From contig NZ_JAHBBF010000001.1 of NCBI RefSeq assembly GCF_019331725.1, forward strand, positions 1-64,000: a DNA stretch of 64,000 nt. The letters are read 5' to 3'. The translations under genes and the position numbers were made by a program. Shown here one piece after another: positions 54,466 through 64,000 of the stretch (positions are counted from its first letter, which is position 1; each line of letters opens with the position of its first letter). Below the pieces are notes generated by a model. It ran no database searches and was not told where the DNA came from. It saw only the letters and a list, made by a program, of their open reading frames with translations. Origin of the DNA: Bifidobacterium saguinibicoloris (GTDB lineage Bacteria > Actinomycetota > Actinomycetes > Actinomycetales > Bifidobacteriaceae).

Positions 54466-55548
54466 ATGAACGAACCCTACATCAGCGGCACCGTCGAGAC
54501 GGGCAATGAGAACATCGGCGCCAATGAGGAGTCGTTGCGCATGGTCTCCTCGCAGCCGGTCGGCAACGAGCCGGTGAGCGATGAGGAGCTGCGTCCCCAT
54601 GTGCTCGACGGGTTCATAGGGCAGCCGAGGCTCAAGGCGCAGCTGCAGCTGTTCCTGGACGCCGCGCGCAAACGCGAGGTCCCCCCGGACCACATCCTGC
54701 TCGCAGGACCTCCGGGCCTCGGCAAGACCACGTTGGCGATGATCGTCGCCAACGAGCTGGGCGTGCCGATTCGCATCACCTCGGGTCCGGCCATCCAGCA
54801 TGCCGGCGACCTCGCCTCGATTCTCAGCTCCCTGGACGCAGGGGAGGTGCTGTTCGTCGACGAGGTGCATCGTCTACCGCGTGCCGCCGAAGAGCTCTTG
54901 TACATCGCCATGGAGGATTTCCGTGTGGATGTGATGGTGGGCAAGGGGCCTGGCGCCTCCTCCATTCCGCTCACTTTGCCGCGATTCACCATGATCGGCG
55001 CCACCACCCGTGAGGGCATGCTGCCGTCCCCGCTGCGGGCGAGGTTCGGCTTCACCGCGCACCTCGACTTCTATCCGGTCGAAGAGCTCGAGAAGCTCGT
55101 GGAACGATCCTCGGGCGTGCTCGGCGTGGCCCTCGATGAAGGGGCCGCCCACCAGCTCGCGCTCCGCTCCCGTGGTACGCCCCGCATTGCGAACCGTCTG
55201 CTGCGTCGTGTGCGGGACTGGGCCATCGTCCATGACCTCGAGCATGTCGGACCGCAGGACGTGAAGGACGCGCTGGCGTTGTACCAGATCGACGCGGAAG
55301 GCCTCGACCGGCTCGACATCGCGGTGCTCAATGCGATCGTGAGGAACTTCAACGGCGGTCCGGTGGGTCTCAACACTCTCGCCGCGATGGTCGGCGAGGA
55401 ATCGGAAACCGTGGAGACCGTGTGCGAACCGTATCTCGTGCGCGAGGGGTTCCTCATCCGCACGCCGAAGGGACGTGTGGCCACGGACAAGGCGTGGCGC
55501 CATCTCGGCATACGGCCTGAGCCGGATGATGTCAGCAAGCTTTTCTAA
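54466..55548 (+). CDS. ruvB: Holliday junction DNA helicase RuvB
   Basis: A 360-residue AAA+ motor. Walker [22 protein letters not shown], Walker [10 protein letters not shown], sensor [21 protein letters not shown] including the arginine finger, and winged-helix C-terminus with [21 protein letters not shown]. 46 bases after ruvA, GGAGG before the ATG; shares the LexA-controlled operon. Confidence 0.97.
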   Translation: MNEPYISGTVETGNENIGANEESLRMVSSQPVGNEPVSDEELRPHVLDGFIGQPRLKAQLQLFLDAARKREVPPDHILLAGPPGLGKTTLAMIVANELGVPIRITSGPAIQHAGDLASILSSLDAGEVLFVDEVHRLPRAAEELLYIAMEDFRVDVMVGKGPGASSIPLTLPRFTMIGATTREGMLPSPLRARFGFTAHLDFYPVEELEKLVERSSGVLGVALDEGAAHQLALRSRGTPRIANRLLRRVRDWAIVHDLEHVGPQDVKDALALYQIDAEGLDRLDIAVLNAIVRNFNGGPVGLNTLAAMVGEESETVETVCEPYLVREGFLIRTPKGRVATDKAWRHLGIRPEPDDVSKLF

Positions 55549-55600
55549 ACTTACTGTTTTGGACTACTAGTCGAATCCGATCGGAAGGAATCCCCAGCTT

Positions 55601-56011
55601 ATGGATATCGTGTTTATCGCCTTGCTCGTCGTCGTCATGGGCGGCATGATGTGGTGGCAGTCGAAGAAGTCCAAGGAACAGCAGAAGAAGGTCAAGGACT
55701 TCCGCGCCAACCTGAAGCCGGGCACTGAGGTGATCACCATCGGGCAGATCATCGGCAAGGTCGTCTCCGTCGACGAGCAGTATGAGGAGATCGTCATCGA
55801 TTCCGAGGGCAGCCTGCTGCGTTTCGGCTTCAACGGCATCTCCCGCGAATACGTGCGTCCCGCCTACGTCTCCGATGACGAGGTGGACGAGAACGGCAAC
55901 CCGCTGCCCAAGGACGAGGACGCCGACAAGGATCAGGCGCAGGTTCCGGTCGAAACCGCGGTCACGGCTGCGGCCGCCGGCACGGCCATCGCCGAGACGG
56001 ACGCCGAGTAA
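55601..56011 (+). CDS. yajC: Preprotein translocase accessory subunit YajC
   Basis: A 136-residue protein with one N-terminal membrane helix (MDIVFIALLVVVMGGMMWWQS), then KKSKEQQKKVKDFRANLKPGTEVITIGQIIGKVVSVDEQYEEIVIDSEG, the YajC core. It assists SecDF. The C-terminal tail is acidic then Ala-rich. Confidence 0.93.
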   Translation: MDIVFIALLVVVMGGMMWWQSKKSKEQQKKVKDFRANLKPGTEVITIGQIIGKVVSVDEQYEEIVIDSEGSLLRFGFNGISREYVRPAYVSDDEVDENGNPLPKDEDADKDQAQVPVETAVTAAAAGTAIAETDAE

Positions 56012-56156
56012 CAATCCATACGAACACCGTGCGGGGAATGATCGCGGGTCTCGTTCCGAGCCGCTCGCCCGCACGGTGACACCAATCGGGCGTCGGTCGC
56101 GGCCGCGCCTCAAATACGTACACGTATAAACCAGTCGAACCGACAGGCGGTACAAG

Positions 56157-56738
56157 ATGACACAGTCCGATATCACCATCGAAGACCTCGGCAAGGTCGG
56201 TCAGGCAGACGCCGAGTACTTGGTCTCGCTGATCAGAACGATTCCGGGATTCCCCAAGGAGGGAATCAAGTTCCGTGACTTCATGCCCGTGCTCGCCGAC
56301 GCCAAGGCGTTGGGTATCCTCATGAAGGCGTTGGAGAAGACGTTGCCGGTGCCCGTCGACTCCTTCGACGTGGTCGCCGGTCTGGAGGCCCGGGGCTTCC
56401 TCTTCGGCCCCGCACTCGCCGCGCACCTCGGCAAGGGTTTCATCGCCATTCGCAAGGCCGGCAAGTTGCCGCCCGAAACCATCGGAGAGGAATACGACCT
56501 CGAATACGGCACCGAAAAAGTGGAGATCGAATCCGACTGCGTGCAGGGCGGCAAGCGTGTGCTCATCGTCGACGATCTCATCGCCACGGGAGGCACGGCC
56601 AAGGCCGGTGCGGACCTCATCGAGAAGGCCGGCGGCAAGGTCGTCGGATTCAGCTTCGTCATGGGCCTCACCGGACTGGACGGTCTCGCCAAGCTCGGCG
56701 ACGTCCCCACCAGCACGCTCATCTCCATGCCTGCCTGA
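56157..56738 (+). CDS. apt: Adenine phosphoribosyltransferase
   Basis: Salvages adenine to AMP. 193 residues. IRTIPGFPKEGIKFRDFMPVL is the family N-terminus, DVVAGLEARGFLFGPALA the substrate part, RVLIVDDLIATGGTAKAGADLIEKAG the PRPP-binding motif. It lies between yajC and sucC, in place of secDF. Confidence 0.96.
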   Translation: MTQSDITIEDLGKVGQADAEYLVSLIRTIPGFPKEGIKFRDFMPVLADAKALGILMKALEKTLPVPVDSFDVVAGLEARGFLFGPALAAHLGKGFIAIRKAGKLPPETIGEEYDLEYGTEKVEIESDCVQGGKRVLIVDDLIATGGTAKAGADLIEKAGGKVVGFSFVMGLTGLDGLAKLGDVPTSTLISMPA

Positions 56739-56793
56739 GCCGAACCGGCCAGACACACATCGGTACAACAATCCAACACAACGGATAAAAGCT

Positions 56794-57996
56794 ATGGACC
56801 TTTACGAATACCAGGCACGAGAGCTTCTCGAGGAGCAGGGCATCCCCACCCCGAAGGCCATCTACGCGCAGAACTCCCATGAAGTGGCCGAAGCGGCCGA
56901 ACAGCTCGGATACCCGTGCGTCGTCAAGGCGCAGGTCAAGATCGGGCACCGCGGTCAGGCCGGCGGCGTGAAGCTCGCCAAGACCCGCGACGAGGCCATC
57001 CTCGCCTCCGAGGCCATCCTGCCGATGACCATCCACAAGCATAAGGTCAACGGCGTGCTCGTGGCCGAAGGCAAGAACATCCTTCACGAGTACTACGTCT
57101 CCATCTCCGTGGACCGCACGTCCCGTGACTACGATGTGCTCGCCACCGCCAACGGCGGTACCGAGGTCGAAGAGATCGCCAAGGAGCATCCCGAATCGGT
57201 GAAGCGTCTGCACATCGAGGCCCTCGATGACTTCGATCTCGAGGCGGCGACCAAGATGGCGGAAAGCATCGGGTTTTACCATGCTGACGTCGATCAGGCC
57301 GCCCAGATTCTGCTCAAGATGTGGAAGTGCTTCAAGGAGAACGACGCCACGCTCGTCGAGATCAATCCGCTCGCCAAGATCGGCGATCCGGACGACGAAT
57401 CCTCGAAGAGCCTGTGCGCGCTCGACGCGAAGATCTCCCTCGATGACAACGCCGCGTTCCGCCATGACGGCTGGAAGCGTTTCGCCGATCCACTGGCCAA
57501 TGACGAATTCGAACGGCGCGCCAAGGACCATGGCCTGCACTACGTCCATCTCAAGGGCCAGGTCGGTGTCATCGGCAACGGTGCCGGCCTCGTCATGAGC
57601 TCCCTCGATGCAGTGTCCGGAGCCGGCGAGGAACAGGGCACCGGCGTCAAGCCCGCCAACTTCCTCGACATCGGCGGCGGTGCTTCGGCCGAGGTCATGG
57701 CCGCCAGCCTCGAAATCGTGCTGTCCGACCCGCAGGTCGAATCGGTGTTCATCAACGTGTATGGCGGCATCACCTCCTGCGAGCAGGTCGCCAAGGGCAT
57801 CCTCGAAGCGGTCGAAACGCTGGGCGGCACCAAGCCGATCGTCGTGCGCTTCGACGGCAACGCGGCGGCCGAGGGTCTCGCCATCCTCGCCGAATCGAAC
57901 ACCCCGAACGTCCACGTCGCCGAAACCATGGAAGAGGCGGCGAGCGAAGCAGCACGCATCGCTGCGGACGCCCAGAAGACCAAGGAGACCAACTGA
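56794..57996 (+). CDS. sucC: Succinyl-CoA ligase (ADP-forming) beta subunit
   Basis: A 400-residue ATP-grasp subunit. [22 protein letters not shown] starts it; [31 protein letters not shown] and [19 protein letters not shown] are diagnostic. Bifidobacteria lack a complete citrate cycle, so it likely supplies succinyl-CoA, for example for lysine or methionine synthesis. TGATG overlap with sucD. Confidence 0.96.
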   Translation: MDLYEYQARELLEEQGIPTPKAIYAQNSHEVAEAAEQLGYPCVVKAQVKIGHRGQAGGVKLAKTRDEAILASEAILPMTIHKHKVNGVLVAEGKNILHEYYVSISVDRTSRDYDVLATANGGTEVEEIAKEHPESVKRLHIEALDDFDLEAATKMAESIGFYHADVDQAAQILLKMWKCFKENDATLVEINPLAKIGDPDDESSKSLCALDAKISLDDNAAFRHDGWKRFADPLANDEFERRAKDHGLHYVHLKGQVGVIGNGAGLVMSSLDAVSGAGEEQGTGVKPANFLDIGGGASAEVMAASLEIVLSDPQVESVFINVYGGITSCEQVAKGILEAVETLGGTKPIVVRFDGNAAAEGLAILAESNTPNVHVAETMEEAASEAARIAADAQKTKETN

Positions 57997-58919
57997 TGGT
58001 GCTGTTCATCGAAGACGACGCCCCCGTTATCGTACAGGGCATGACCGGCCATCAGGGCATGACCCACACGGCGCGCATGCTCAAAGCCGGCACCAACATC
58101 GTCGGCGGCGTCAATGCCCGCAAGGCCGGCCTTGAGGTCACCTTCCCCAAGGCGAGGAACGGCGAGGACACCACGGTCCATGTGTATGGCTCCTGCGCCG
58201 AGGCGCGTCAGGCGACCGGTGCGGAAGCGTCCGTCGTGTTCGTCCCGCCGCGGTTCGCCAAGGATGCGGTGGTCGAGGCGATCGAAGCCGGCATCAAGCT
58301 CATCGTCGTCATCACCGAAGGCATCCCGGTCGCCGATTCCGCCTACTTCGTGGAACTCGCGCTGCGTCATGGGGTACGCATCGTCGGGCCGAACTGTCCG
58401 GGCCTCATGACCCTCGCCTCGTCCGAGAAGACGCACGGTGTCAATCTCGGCATCATCCCCGACGGCATCGTGGGACGTGGCCCGCTCGGTCTCGTCTCCA
58501 AGTCGGGCACGCTCACCTACCAGCTGATGGGGGAGCTCTCCGACATCGGTTTCACCGCGTGCCTCGGCGCGGGTGGGGATCCGATCGTCGGCACGACGCT
58601 GCTCGAGGCGCTGCAGGCGTTCGAAGAGGATCCGAACACGAAGGCCGTCATGATGATCGGCGAGATTGGCGGCAACGCCGAACAGGACGCCGCCCAGTGG
58701 GCCGCCGAACATATGACCAAGCCCGTCGTCGCCTACATCGCCGGTTTCACCGCCCCCGAAGGCAAGCAGATGGGTCATGCCGGCGCCATCGTCTCCGGTG
58801 GCAAAGGCACCGCGAAGGACAAGAAGGAAGCCCTCGAAGCCGTCGGCATCCGTGTCGGACGCACTCCCGGTCAGGCGGCCGACATCATGCGTGAGGTGCT
58901 CGCAGGTCTCGGCCAGTGA
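57996..58919 (+). CDS. sucD: Succinyl-CoA ligase alpha subunit
   Basis: A 307-residue partner of Suc[36 protein letters not shown] binds Co[26 protein letters not shown] precedes the site and the phospho-His lies in [28 protein letters not shown]. Overlaps sucC and the next gene. Confidence 0.96.
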   Translation: MVLFIEDDAPVIVQGMTGHQGMTHTARMLKAGTNIVGGVNARKAGLEVTFPKARNGEDTTVHVYGSCAEARQATGAEASVVFVPPRFAKDAVVEAIEAGIKLIVVITEGIPVADSAYFVELALRHGVRIVGPNCPGLMTLASSEKTHGVNLGIIPDGIVGRGPLGLVSKSGTLTYQLMGELSDIGFTACLGAGGDPIVGTTLLEALQAFEEDPNTKAVMMIGEIGGNAEQDAAQWAAEHMTKPVVAYIAGFTAPEGKQMGHAGAIVSGGKGTAKDKKEALEAVGIRVGRTPGQAADIMREVLAGLGQ

Positions 58920-60331
58920 ACCCAGTGAACTCAGGACGACTTCTCTCCCTATTCCGCGGCGTCTTGGCGGCATTGGCCGCCATGGCGCTGTACGCGATTT
59001 CGCTGGGCTGCTTCATCGCGTTGATGCTTCTCGTGGTCTCCATGGAGGAAGGCGGGGAGAACCTGTCCGCCTCCAGTATGTCGTTGACCGAAGCGGTGGT
59101 GCTGCTCAGCCAAGGAGTCGGATTCACCGCAGGGTCGGTGGTAATCGGCGTCATGCCGTTGCTGCTCACCCTGCTGTTGGTGGCTCTGATTGCGCAATGC
59201 GCCTCTAAAGCCGGTGTCGGGCTGTTGCCATGGCTGTCCGGTCTGGCGACATGGGTGGCGTGCAACCTGCTGTGGGCGGGGGGCACCACCGTGGAGCTTC
59301 ATGATCCCCAACCGGCGGTGGCCGCCAAGACCGCGATCATATGGACACTCGGATACCTGTTCGCCGTGATGATGCGCTCACCGTTGCCGAAGCGCGTCAT
59401 CACGGCGTTGGCTGGCCATATGCCCGCCACGGTGCGTCATACGCTTCGTCTGACGGGCTTCGTCACGGCGGTGCTCGCATCCGCGTTGGTGCTGACCGGC
59501 TTCGTGACCTCCGTCGTATGGATCGTGCGCGGATGGCATGGCATGACCACGCTGTTCACGATGACGGGTATGGAGAACGGATCGCGTATCCTCACCTCCA
59601 TCGCCGCCTGCGTGTGGCTGCCGAACCTCATGGGATGGGCGGTCTCGTGGATTATGGGTGCAGGATTCCACATCGGTGATCTTGGGGTGTTCACGATGTG
59701 GGGAGGCCAGTCTGCGGGACTTCCTCCGTTGCCTGTCTTCGGGCTTCTGCCCGATGCCGTGCCGGATGAACGCGTGCGAATCGTATTGCAATGCCTCATC
59801 CCCGTGACTGCGGCCGTCGTCGCACTCGTGTTCATGGCGGTGCCAGGGCCCTTGCGCCTTCGTATCGCCAAGCCCGACGATATCGAAGGCACCCGTACGG
59901 TCGTACGAATCATGATCTGTCATGCGTGTGCGCTCTGCGCGGCGCTCATCCTGCTCGCCGCCGGATCCTGCGCCTGGTACGCGCTGTCCGACGGCTCGCT
60001 GGGGGAGCACCGGCTCAAGGATGTGGGCGTCGACGTCATGGTCTCCACACAGACCACGGGGCGATCGCTCGCCTTCGGATTCGCGGGGGCATGGTTTGTC
60101 GCCGCCGTGGTGTTGGCAGCCGTCTACGGGATACACTGGATTGTCGGACGGCAGCGTCTAAGCCGCGACGCATCATCGGTCAGCACCGGCGTCGCCGGTG
60201 GCACTGCGGCCGACGACGGGCCTTCGGACCGCCCGCGCCGCCCCCGAACCATCCGGTCCGACACTGATTTGTCCAAGTCCGAACAACCAGCACAGGAGGA
60301 AATCGATGACAGCAACGAATCGTCCGATTAA
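58916..60331 (+). CDS. DUF6350 (PerM-like) membrane protein
   Basis: A 471-residue protein with about 10 membrane helices, for example [23 protein letters not shown] near the start, and an acidic cytoplasmic tail ([14 protein letters not shown]...SNESSD). It lies between sucCD and purH, the position held by PerM (DUF6350) in mycobacteria, which supports cell division. Function here is inferred only from that link. GTG start overlaps sucD; it overlaps purH by 26 bases. Confidence 0.8.
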   Translation: MNPVNSGRLLSLFRGVLAALAAMALYAISLGCFIALMLLVVSMEEGGENLSASSMSLTEAVVLLSQGVGFTAGSVVIGVMPLLLTLLLVALIAQCASKAGVGLLPWLSGLATWVACNLLWAGGTTVELHDPQPAVAAKTAIIWTLGYLFAVMMRSPLPKRVITALAGHMPATVRHTLRLTGFVTAVLASALVLTGFVTSVVWIVRGWHGMTTLFTMTGMENGSRILTSIAACVWLPNLMGWAVSWIMGAGFHIGDLGVFTMWGGQSAGLPPLPVFGLLPDAVPDERVRIVLQCLIPVTAAVVALVFMAVPGPLRLRIAKPDDIEGTRTVVRIMICHACALCAALILLAAGSCAWYALSDGSLGEHRLKDVGVDVMVSTQTTGRSLAFGFAGAWFVAAVVLAAVYGIHWIVGRQRLSRDASSVSTGVAGGTAADDGPSDRPRRPRTIRSDTDLSKSEQPAQEEIDDSNESSD

Positions 60332-61937
60332 CAGGGCGTTGGTCTCCGTCTTCCACAAGGAAGGCATCGAAGTGCTCGCACAGGCGTTCGTCAAGGCCGG
60401 CACCGAGGTCGTGTCCACCGGCTCGACGGCGAAGCGTCTGGCGGAGCTCGGCGTCCCCGTCATCGAGGTGAGCGAGGTCACCGGTTTCCCGGAATGCCTT
60501 GACGGCCGTGTCAAGACGCTCGACCCGCACATCCACGCCGGCATCCTCGCCGACATGACCAACCCCGACCATGCCGCCCAGCTCGAGAAGTTCGGCATCA
60601 AGCCGTTCGATTTGGTCGTCGTCAACCTCTACCCGTTCGCCGACACCGTGCGTTCCGGCGCCGACGAGGCCGCGACGATCGAGAAGATTGACATCGGCGG
60701 CCCGTCCATGGTCCGTGGTGCCGCGAAGAACAGCGCCACCGTCGCCATCGTCACCGATCCGGCCGATTACGCGCTGGTCGCGGAACGCGTCGAGAACGGC
60801 GAGGGCTTCACCCTCGAGGAGCGCCGTTGGCTCGCCGGCAAGGCGTTCGCCCACACCGCCGCCTACGACGCGACGATCAACGAGTGGACCTCCAAGCATT
60901 GGCCGAAGCCGGCCACCATCGCCGAAACCGAGCATGACGACGAGGATCATCCGGTCAACGACGCGAAGTTCCCGGCCGCGTTCACCCGCACCTGGGACCG
61001 TGCGCACACGCTGCGCTACGGCGAGAACTCCCACCAGCAGGCCGCTCTGTACCTCGACCCGCTCGACCAGACCGGCTTCGCCCACGCCGAACAGCTCGGC
61101 GGCAAGCCGATGAGCTACAACAACTACGTCGATGCGGACGCCGCATGGCGTGCCGTGTGGGACATGGCCCCCGCCATCGCCGTGGCCGTCGTCAAGCACA
61201 ACAACCCCTGCGGTCTCGCCATCGGCGCGACCGCGGCCGAGGCCCATAAGAAGGCCCATGCCTGCGATCCGGTGAGCGCGTACGGCGGCGTCATCGCCTG
61301 CAACAGCACGGTCACCTTGGAGATGGCGGAAAGCGTGCGTCCGATCTTCACCGAGGTCATCGTCGCCCCGGCCTATGAGCCCGAAGCGCTCGAACTGCTC
61401 AAGACCAAGAAGAAGAACCTGCGCATCCTCAAGGTCGCCGAACCGCCGAAGGGCCACACGCAGTTCCGTCAGATCGACGGAGGCCTGCTCGTGCAGGACA
61501 TGGACCTCATCAACGCCGTCGGCGACGATCCGGACTCCTGGAAGCTCGTCTCCGGCGAACCGGCCGATGCCGAAACGCTGAAGGACCTCGTGTTCGCATG
61601 GCGTGCCATCCGCTGCGTCAAGTCCAACGCCATCCTGCTCGCGCACGATCAGGCGACCGTCGGCATCGGCATGGGCCAGGTCAACCGTGTGGACTCCTGC
61701 CATCTCGCCGTCGAACGCGCCAACACGCTGGCGGACGGCGCGGACCGCGCCACAGGCTCCGTCGCCGCGTCCGACGCGTTCTTCCCGTTCGCCGACGGCG
61801 CCGAGACGCTGATGAACGCCGGCGTCAAGGCCATCGTGCAGCCCGGCGGCTCCATCCGCGACGAGGAGGTCATCGAAGCGGCCAAGAAGGCCGGCGTGAC
61901 GATGTACCTGACCGGCACCCGCCACTTCTTCCACTGA
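60306..61937 (+). CDS. purH: Bifunctional AICAR transformylase / IMP cyclohydrolase
   Basis: Last two steps of IMP synthesis. 543 residues. N-terminal cyclohydrolase: [65 protein letters not shown]-terminal transformylase: [26 protein letters not shown] and [37 protein letters not shown] before ATG 60306. Confidence 0.97.
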   Translation: MTATNRPINRALVSVFHKEGIEVLAQAFVKAGTEVVSTGSTAKRLAELGVPVIEVSEVTGFPECLDGRVKTLDPHIHAGILADMTNPDHAAQLEKFGIKPFDLVVVNLYPFADTVRSGADEAATIEKIDIGGPSMVRGAAKNSATVAIVTDPADYALVAERVENGEGFTLEERRWLAGKAFAHTAAYDATINEWTSKHWPKPATIAETEHDDEDHPVNDAKFPAAFTRTWDRAHTLRYGENSHQQAALYLDPLDQTGFAHAEQLGGKPMSYNNYVDADAAWRAVWDMAPAIAVAVVKHNNPCGLAIGATAAEAHKKAHACDPVSAYGGVIACNSTVTLEMAESVRPIFTEVIVAPAYEPEALELLKTKKKNLRILKVAEPPKGHTQFRQIDGGLLVQDMDLINAVGDDPDSWKLVSGEPADAETLKDLVFAWRAIRCVKSNAILLAHDQATVGIGMGQVNRVDSCHLAVERANTLADGADRATGSVAASDAFFPFADGAETLMNAGVKAIVQPGGSIRDEEVIEAAKKAGVTMYLTGTRHFFH

Positions 61938-61962
61938 TCGTCCGAAGGCTCCCGCAGCAGTC

Positions 61963-62247
61963 ATGAAGAATCATCCCTATGTCTCCGAGGACCATGAAGG
62001 CAAGCCGTGGTTCGAATGGTGCGTCGCCCTCGCGGTGGTCGTGTCGGGCGTGCTTGCCGTCCTCGGATACACGAAGGCCGCCACGGTGTTGATCTCCGTG
62101 ACGGCCATCATCACCGGGCTGCTTCGGCTTGTCCTGCGCGAACGCAGCCCGTGGAAGGTGCGCTCAGTGGCGTTCGACTCCTTCATCGGCATCAGCCTTG
62201 GGATCGGACTCCTCGCCACCTACTTCAGCGTCTACCTGATCGTCTGA
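61963..62247 (+). CDS. DUF3017-family small membrane protein
   Basis: A 94-residue protein with three hydrophobic helices (FEWCVALAVVVSGVLAVLGY, ATVLISVTAIITGLLRLVL, SFIGISLGIGLLATYFSVYL). Size, helices and the position right after purH match DUF3017 of actinobacteria. Its last 84 bases overlap the convergent aquaporin gene. Confidence 0.8.
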   Translation: MKNHPYVSEDHEGKPWFEWCVALAVVVSGVLAVLGYTKAATVLISVTAIITGLLRLVLRERSPWKVRSVAFDSFIGISLGIGLLATYFSVYLIV

Positions 62248-63126
62248 ACCGTCCTGCGGTTCCGCGTCAGAGGCGGACTCGGACGCAACGGCCGTCGGCT
62301 CCCCAGCGGGGTCGGCGGCCTCATCGTATTCATGCAGCGTCTTCGGGTCATCACCCTTGGTCTTCGGAGCGGCGATTATCTGCTGCAGCACCATGGCCAG
62401 CGAGACGAGCCCGGCGGCCAGCACCGGGCAGATCCAGAACACCCACAGCTGGGACACCGGTTCGGTGTCGAGACCCTGGGCGTACACGGCGACGGCGATG
62501 CCGGTCGCGCGCGCGGGGTTGAGCGCGGCGCCGGTCACCGGGAACGTGATGGCCGCGCCAGCCGCGTACGCGATGCCGGTGACGGCGGCGTAGCGCTTCG
62601 TGCCGTAGGAGGCCATGGCGGCGCCGACGATGACCAGGGAGGCGACGACCTCGACGACGATGGCCTGGTTGATGGAGAACGACAGGCCATACTGACTGAG
62701 CGTGGAGTAGGCGATGGAACCCTTGTCGAAGCCGTTCACCGTGGCGACCAGCCACTGCGAGAGCGTCACGTTCTCCGAAGTGGGCAGCAGGAACCGGACG
62801 AGCAGGCCGGCGAGCGTGGCGCCGACCACCTGGGCGACGATGTAGAGAACGCCGTCCACGAGCTTCGTACGGCCCACGATCATCGCGGCGACGGTGACGG
62901 CCGGGTTGAACTGTCCTCCGGAGACCTTGCCGAGGGCGTAGGTCACGGCGGCGTAGACGAGACCGGTCGCCAGAACCGCATACGCCAGATTCAGCGTGTA
63001 GATGACGTTGCCGAACGAGGCGACGGTGTAGACGGCGAAGCAAATGAGGAAGGCGCCGACCAGTTCGGCGCCCACGCGAAGGGGCCACGGCTGCTGCTGC
63101 GCCGTGGCGGTGTCCTGAGATGTCAT
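62164..63126 (-). CDS. Aquaporin / glycerol-facilitator family channel
   Basis: A 320-residue six-helix channel. Both pore motifs are seen: GGQFNPAVTVAAM and GAALNPARATG. The helix pattern is regular over residues 20-255; a long acidic C-terminal tail (DDPKTLHEYDEAADPAGEP...GVERH) follows. ATG 63126 is preceded by AAGGA. Bulk near the second motif cannot decide water versus glycerol. The tail is encoded over the 3' end of the DUF3017 gene. Confidence 0.9.
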   Translation of the reverse strand: MTSQDTATAQQQPWPLRVGAELVGAFLICFAVYTVASFGNVIYTLNLAYAVLATGLVYAAVTYALGKVSGGQFNPAVTVAAMIVGRTKLVDGVLYIVAQVVGATLAGLLVRFLLPTSENVTLSQWLVATVNGFDKGSIAYSTLSQYGLSFSINQAIVVEVVASLVIVGAAMASYGTKRYAAVTGIAYAAGAAITFPVTGAALNPARATGIAVAVYAQGLDTEPVSQLWVFWICPVLAAGLVSLAMVLQQIIAAPKTKGDDPKTLHEYDEAADPAGEPTAVASESASDAEPQDGSDDQVDAEVGGEESDPKADADEGVERH

Positions 63127-63259
63127 GTCAATCCTTCTGATCATGCGGATGATCCCCGGCGGGCCGCAACCCGCCGGACGACTGCCAGTCTAGCAGTCGG
63201 ACCACCGGGTAAGGTATCATGAAAAGGTTGGAAATACCCTAGGCCACGTTGGGAGAACG

Positions 63260-64000
63260 ATGCCAAACGCATATTCCCGCGCCAGAAAGGCGCAAGACAC
63301 CGCTCAGGAAGGCATTCGCCTGCAGAAGCTGCTCGCCCAGGCTGGATTCGGGTCCCGCCGCAAATGCGAGCTCATGATCACCGAAGGACGCGTCGAAGTC
63401 GACGGTGCGCTCGTCACCGAACTCGGCACCCGCGTCGATCCCAAGCACCACGAAATCCGTGTGGACGGTTCGCGCGTGCGCATCAACGACAATCACATCA
63501 CCCTTGCGCTCAACAAGCCCAAGAAGGTCCTGTCCGCCATGGAGGACCCGAAGGGCCGCTACACCCTGCGCGACATCGTGGGGGACAAGTACGAGCGCAT
63601 CTTCCACATGGGCCGTCTCGACTACGATTCGGAGGGCCTCATCCTCATGACGAACGATGGCGAGCTCAGCCAGCACGTCATGCACCCCAAGTACGAGGTG
63701 GAGAAGACCTACATCGCCACGTTGGAAGGCCGCATCTCCGGCACGGTGTGCCGTCGTCTGGTCACCACCGGCGTGCAGCTCGACGACGGTTGGATCAAGC
63801 TCGACCGCTGCGCCATCATCGACGCGAACCATGACACCACCATCGTCAAGGTCGTGCTCCACTCCGGCAAGAACCGCATCGTACGCCGTATCTTCGGCGC
63901 CATCGGCTTCCCCGTCAAGCGTCTTGTCCGCACCCAGATCGGTCCAATCAAGCTCGGCGACCTGAAGTCCGGCTCCTACCGCGTGCTCAGCCAGACCGAG
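63260..64000 (+). CDS. Pseudouridine synthase, RluB/RsuA family (3' end outside window)
   Basis: Frame stays open to the end, 247 codons. S4 domain: IRLQKLLAQAGFGSRRKCELMITEGRVEVDG. Catalytic core: FHMGRLDYDSEGLILMTNDGELSQHVMHPKYEVEKTYI with the catalytic Asp in GRLDYDSEGL, and GKNRIVRRIFGAIGFPVKRLVRTQIGPI. GGGAG upstream. RluB (23S) is more likely than RsuA by motif style, and in actinobacteria it usually follows scpB, so here it lies elsewhere. Confidence 0.92.
   Translation, partial: MPNAYSRARKAQDTAQEGIRLQKLLAQAGFGSRRKCELMITEGRVEVDGALVTELGTRVDPKHHEIRVDGSRVRINDNHITLALNKPKKVLSAMEDPKGRYTLRDIVGDKYERIFHMGRLDYDSEGLILMTNDGELSQHVMHPKYEVEKTYIATLEGRISGTVCRRLVTTGVQLDDGWIKLDRCAIIDANHDTTIVKVVLHSGKNRIVRRIFGAIGFPVKRLVRTQIGPIKLGDLKSGSYRVLSQTE

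Noticed and set aside
1..64000. CRISPR array, rRNA or tRNA genes
   Set aside because: No regularly spaced repeats, no rRNA stretches and no cloverleaf with a T-loop signature were found on reading the intergenic regions.

Overview
The window looks like a Bifidobacterium chromosome (or a close member of the Bifidobacteriaceae). The DNA is GC-rich, genes are tightly packed, and several gene orders are typical of high-GC Gram-positives: infC-rpmI-rplT, xerD-parA-scpA-scpB, nadABC with a cysteine desulfurase, tsaE-tsaB-rimI-tsaD, yebC-ruvC-ruvA-ruvB-yajC, and sucC-sucD-DUF6350-purH. Bifidobacterium is inferred from protein character and gene order; no database comparison was possible.

Layout. 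1-9.3 kb is a sugar-use block: the end of a sugar ABC permease, a GH35 beta-galactosidase, an AraC regulator broken by a frameshift, a large DUF5107/TPR protein, an intact AraC regulator and an aldose-1-epimerase-like protein. 9.6-13.3 kb holds ispH, a YbaK/EbsC-type deacylase, gap and a thiamine pyrophosphokinase-like gene. 13.4-15.2 kb holds a membrane/spermidine-synthase-like gene split by a C6 tract. 15.2-20.3 kb runs infC (non-AUG start), rpmI, rplT, xerD, parA, scpA, scpB. 20.4-26.5 kb is an NAD biosynthesis locus: an NrtR-type Nudix regulator behind a 27-bp palindrome, then nadA, nadB, nadC and a cysteine desulfurase that probably serves the Fe-S cluster of NadA. 26.6-36.1 kb holds typA, pheA, tyrA, holA and the t6A tRNA-modification genes. 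36.4-39.5 kb is an amino-acid ABC transporter on the minus strand, followed by ychF.

About 41.2-50.1 kb is an accessory island. It carries an orphan HipA-like kinase, a TetR/MFS efflux pair with matched operators, and a decayed prophage segment: a small HTH gene, small membrane ORFs, a VG15/MuF-type minor head protein whose downstream frame encodes an HExxH zincin-like domain, a probable immunity-type partner, and a shattered scaffold gene. Then come a GNAT gene and a DUF4160/DUF2442 pair. The possible MuF-zincin toxin with its neighbouring small acidic protein is the most unusual system in the window, although it now carries frame breaks.

50.2-64 kb returns to core genes: thrS, yebC, ruvC, ruvAB (with a perfect LexA-type box), yajC, apt, sucCD, a PerM/DUF6350-like membrane protein, purH, DUF3017, an aquaporin-family channel and a pseudouridine synthase cut by the window end. 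Several genes have a TANNNT box 7-8 bases before the start codon and no Shine-Dalgarno, which suggests leaderless transcription.
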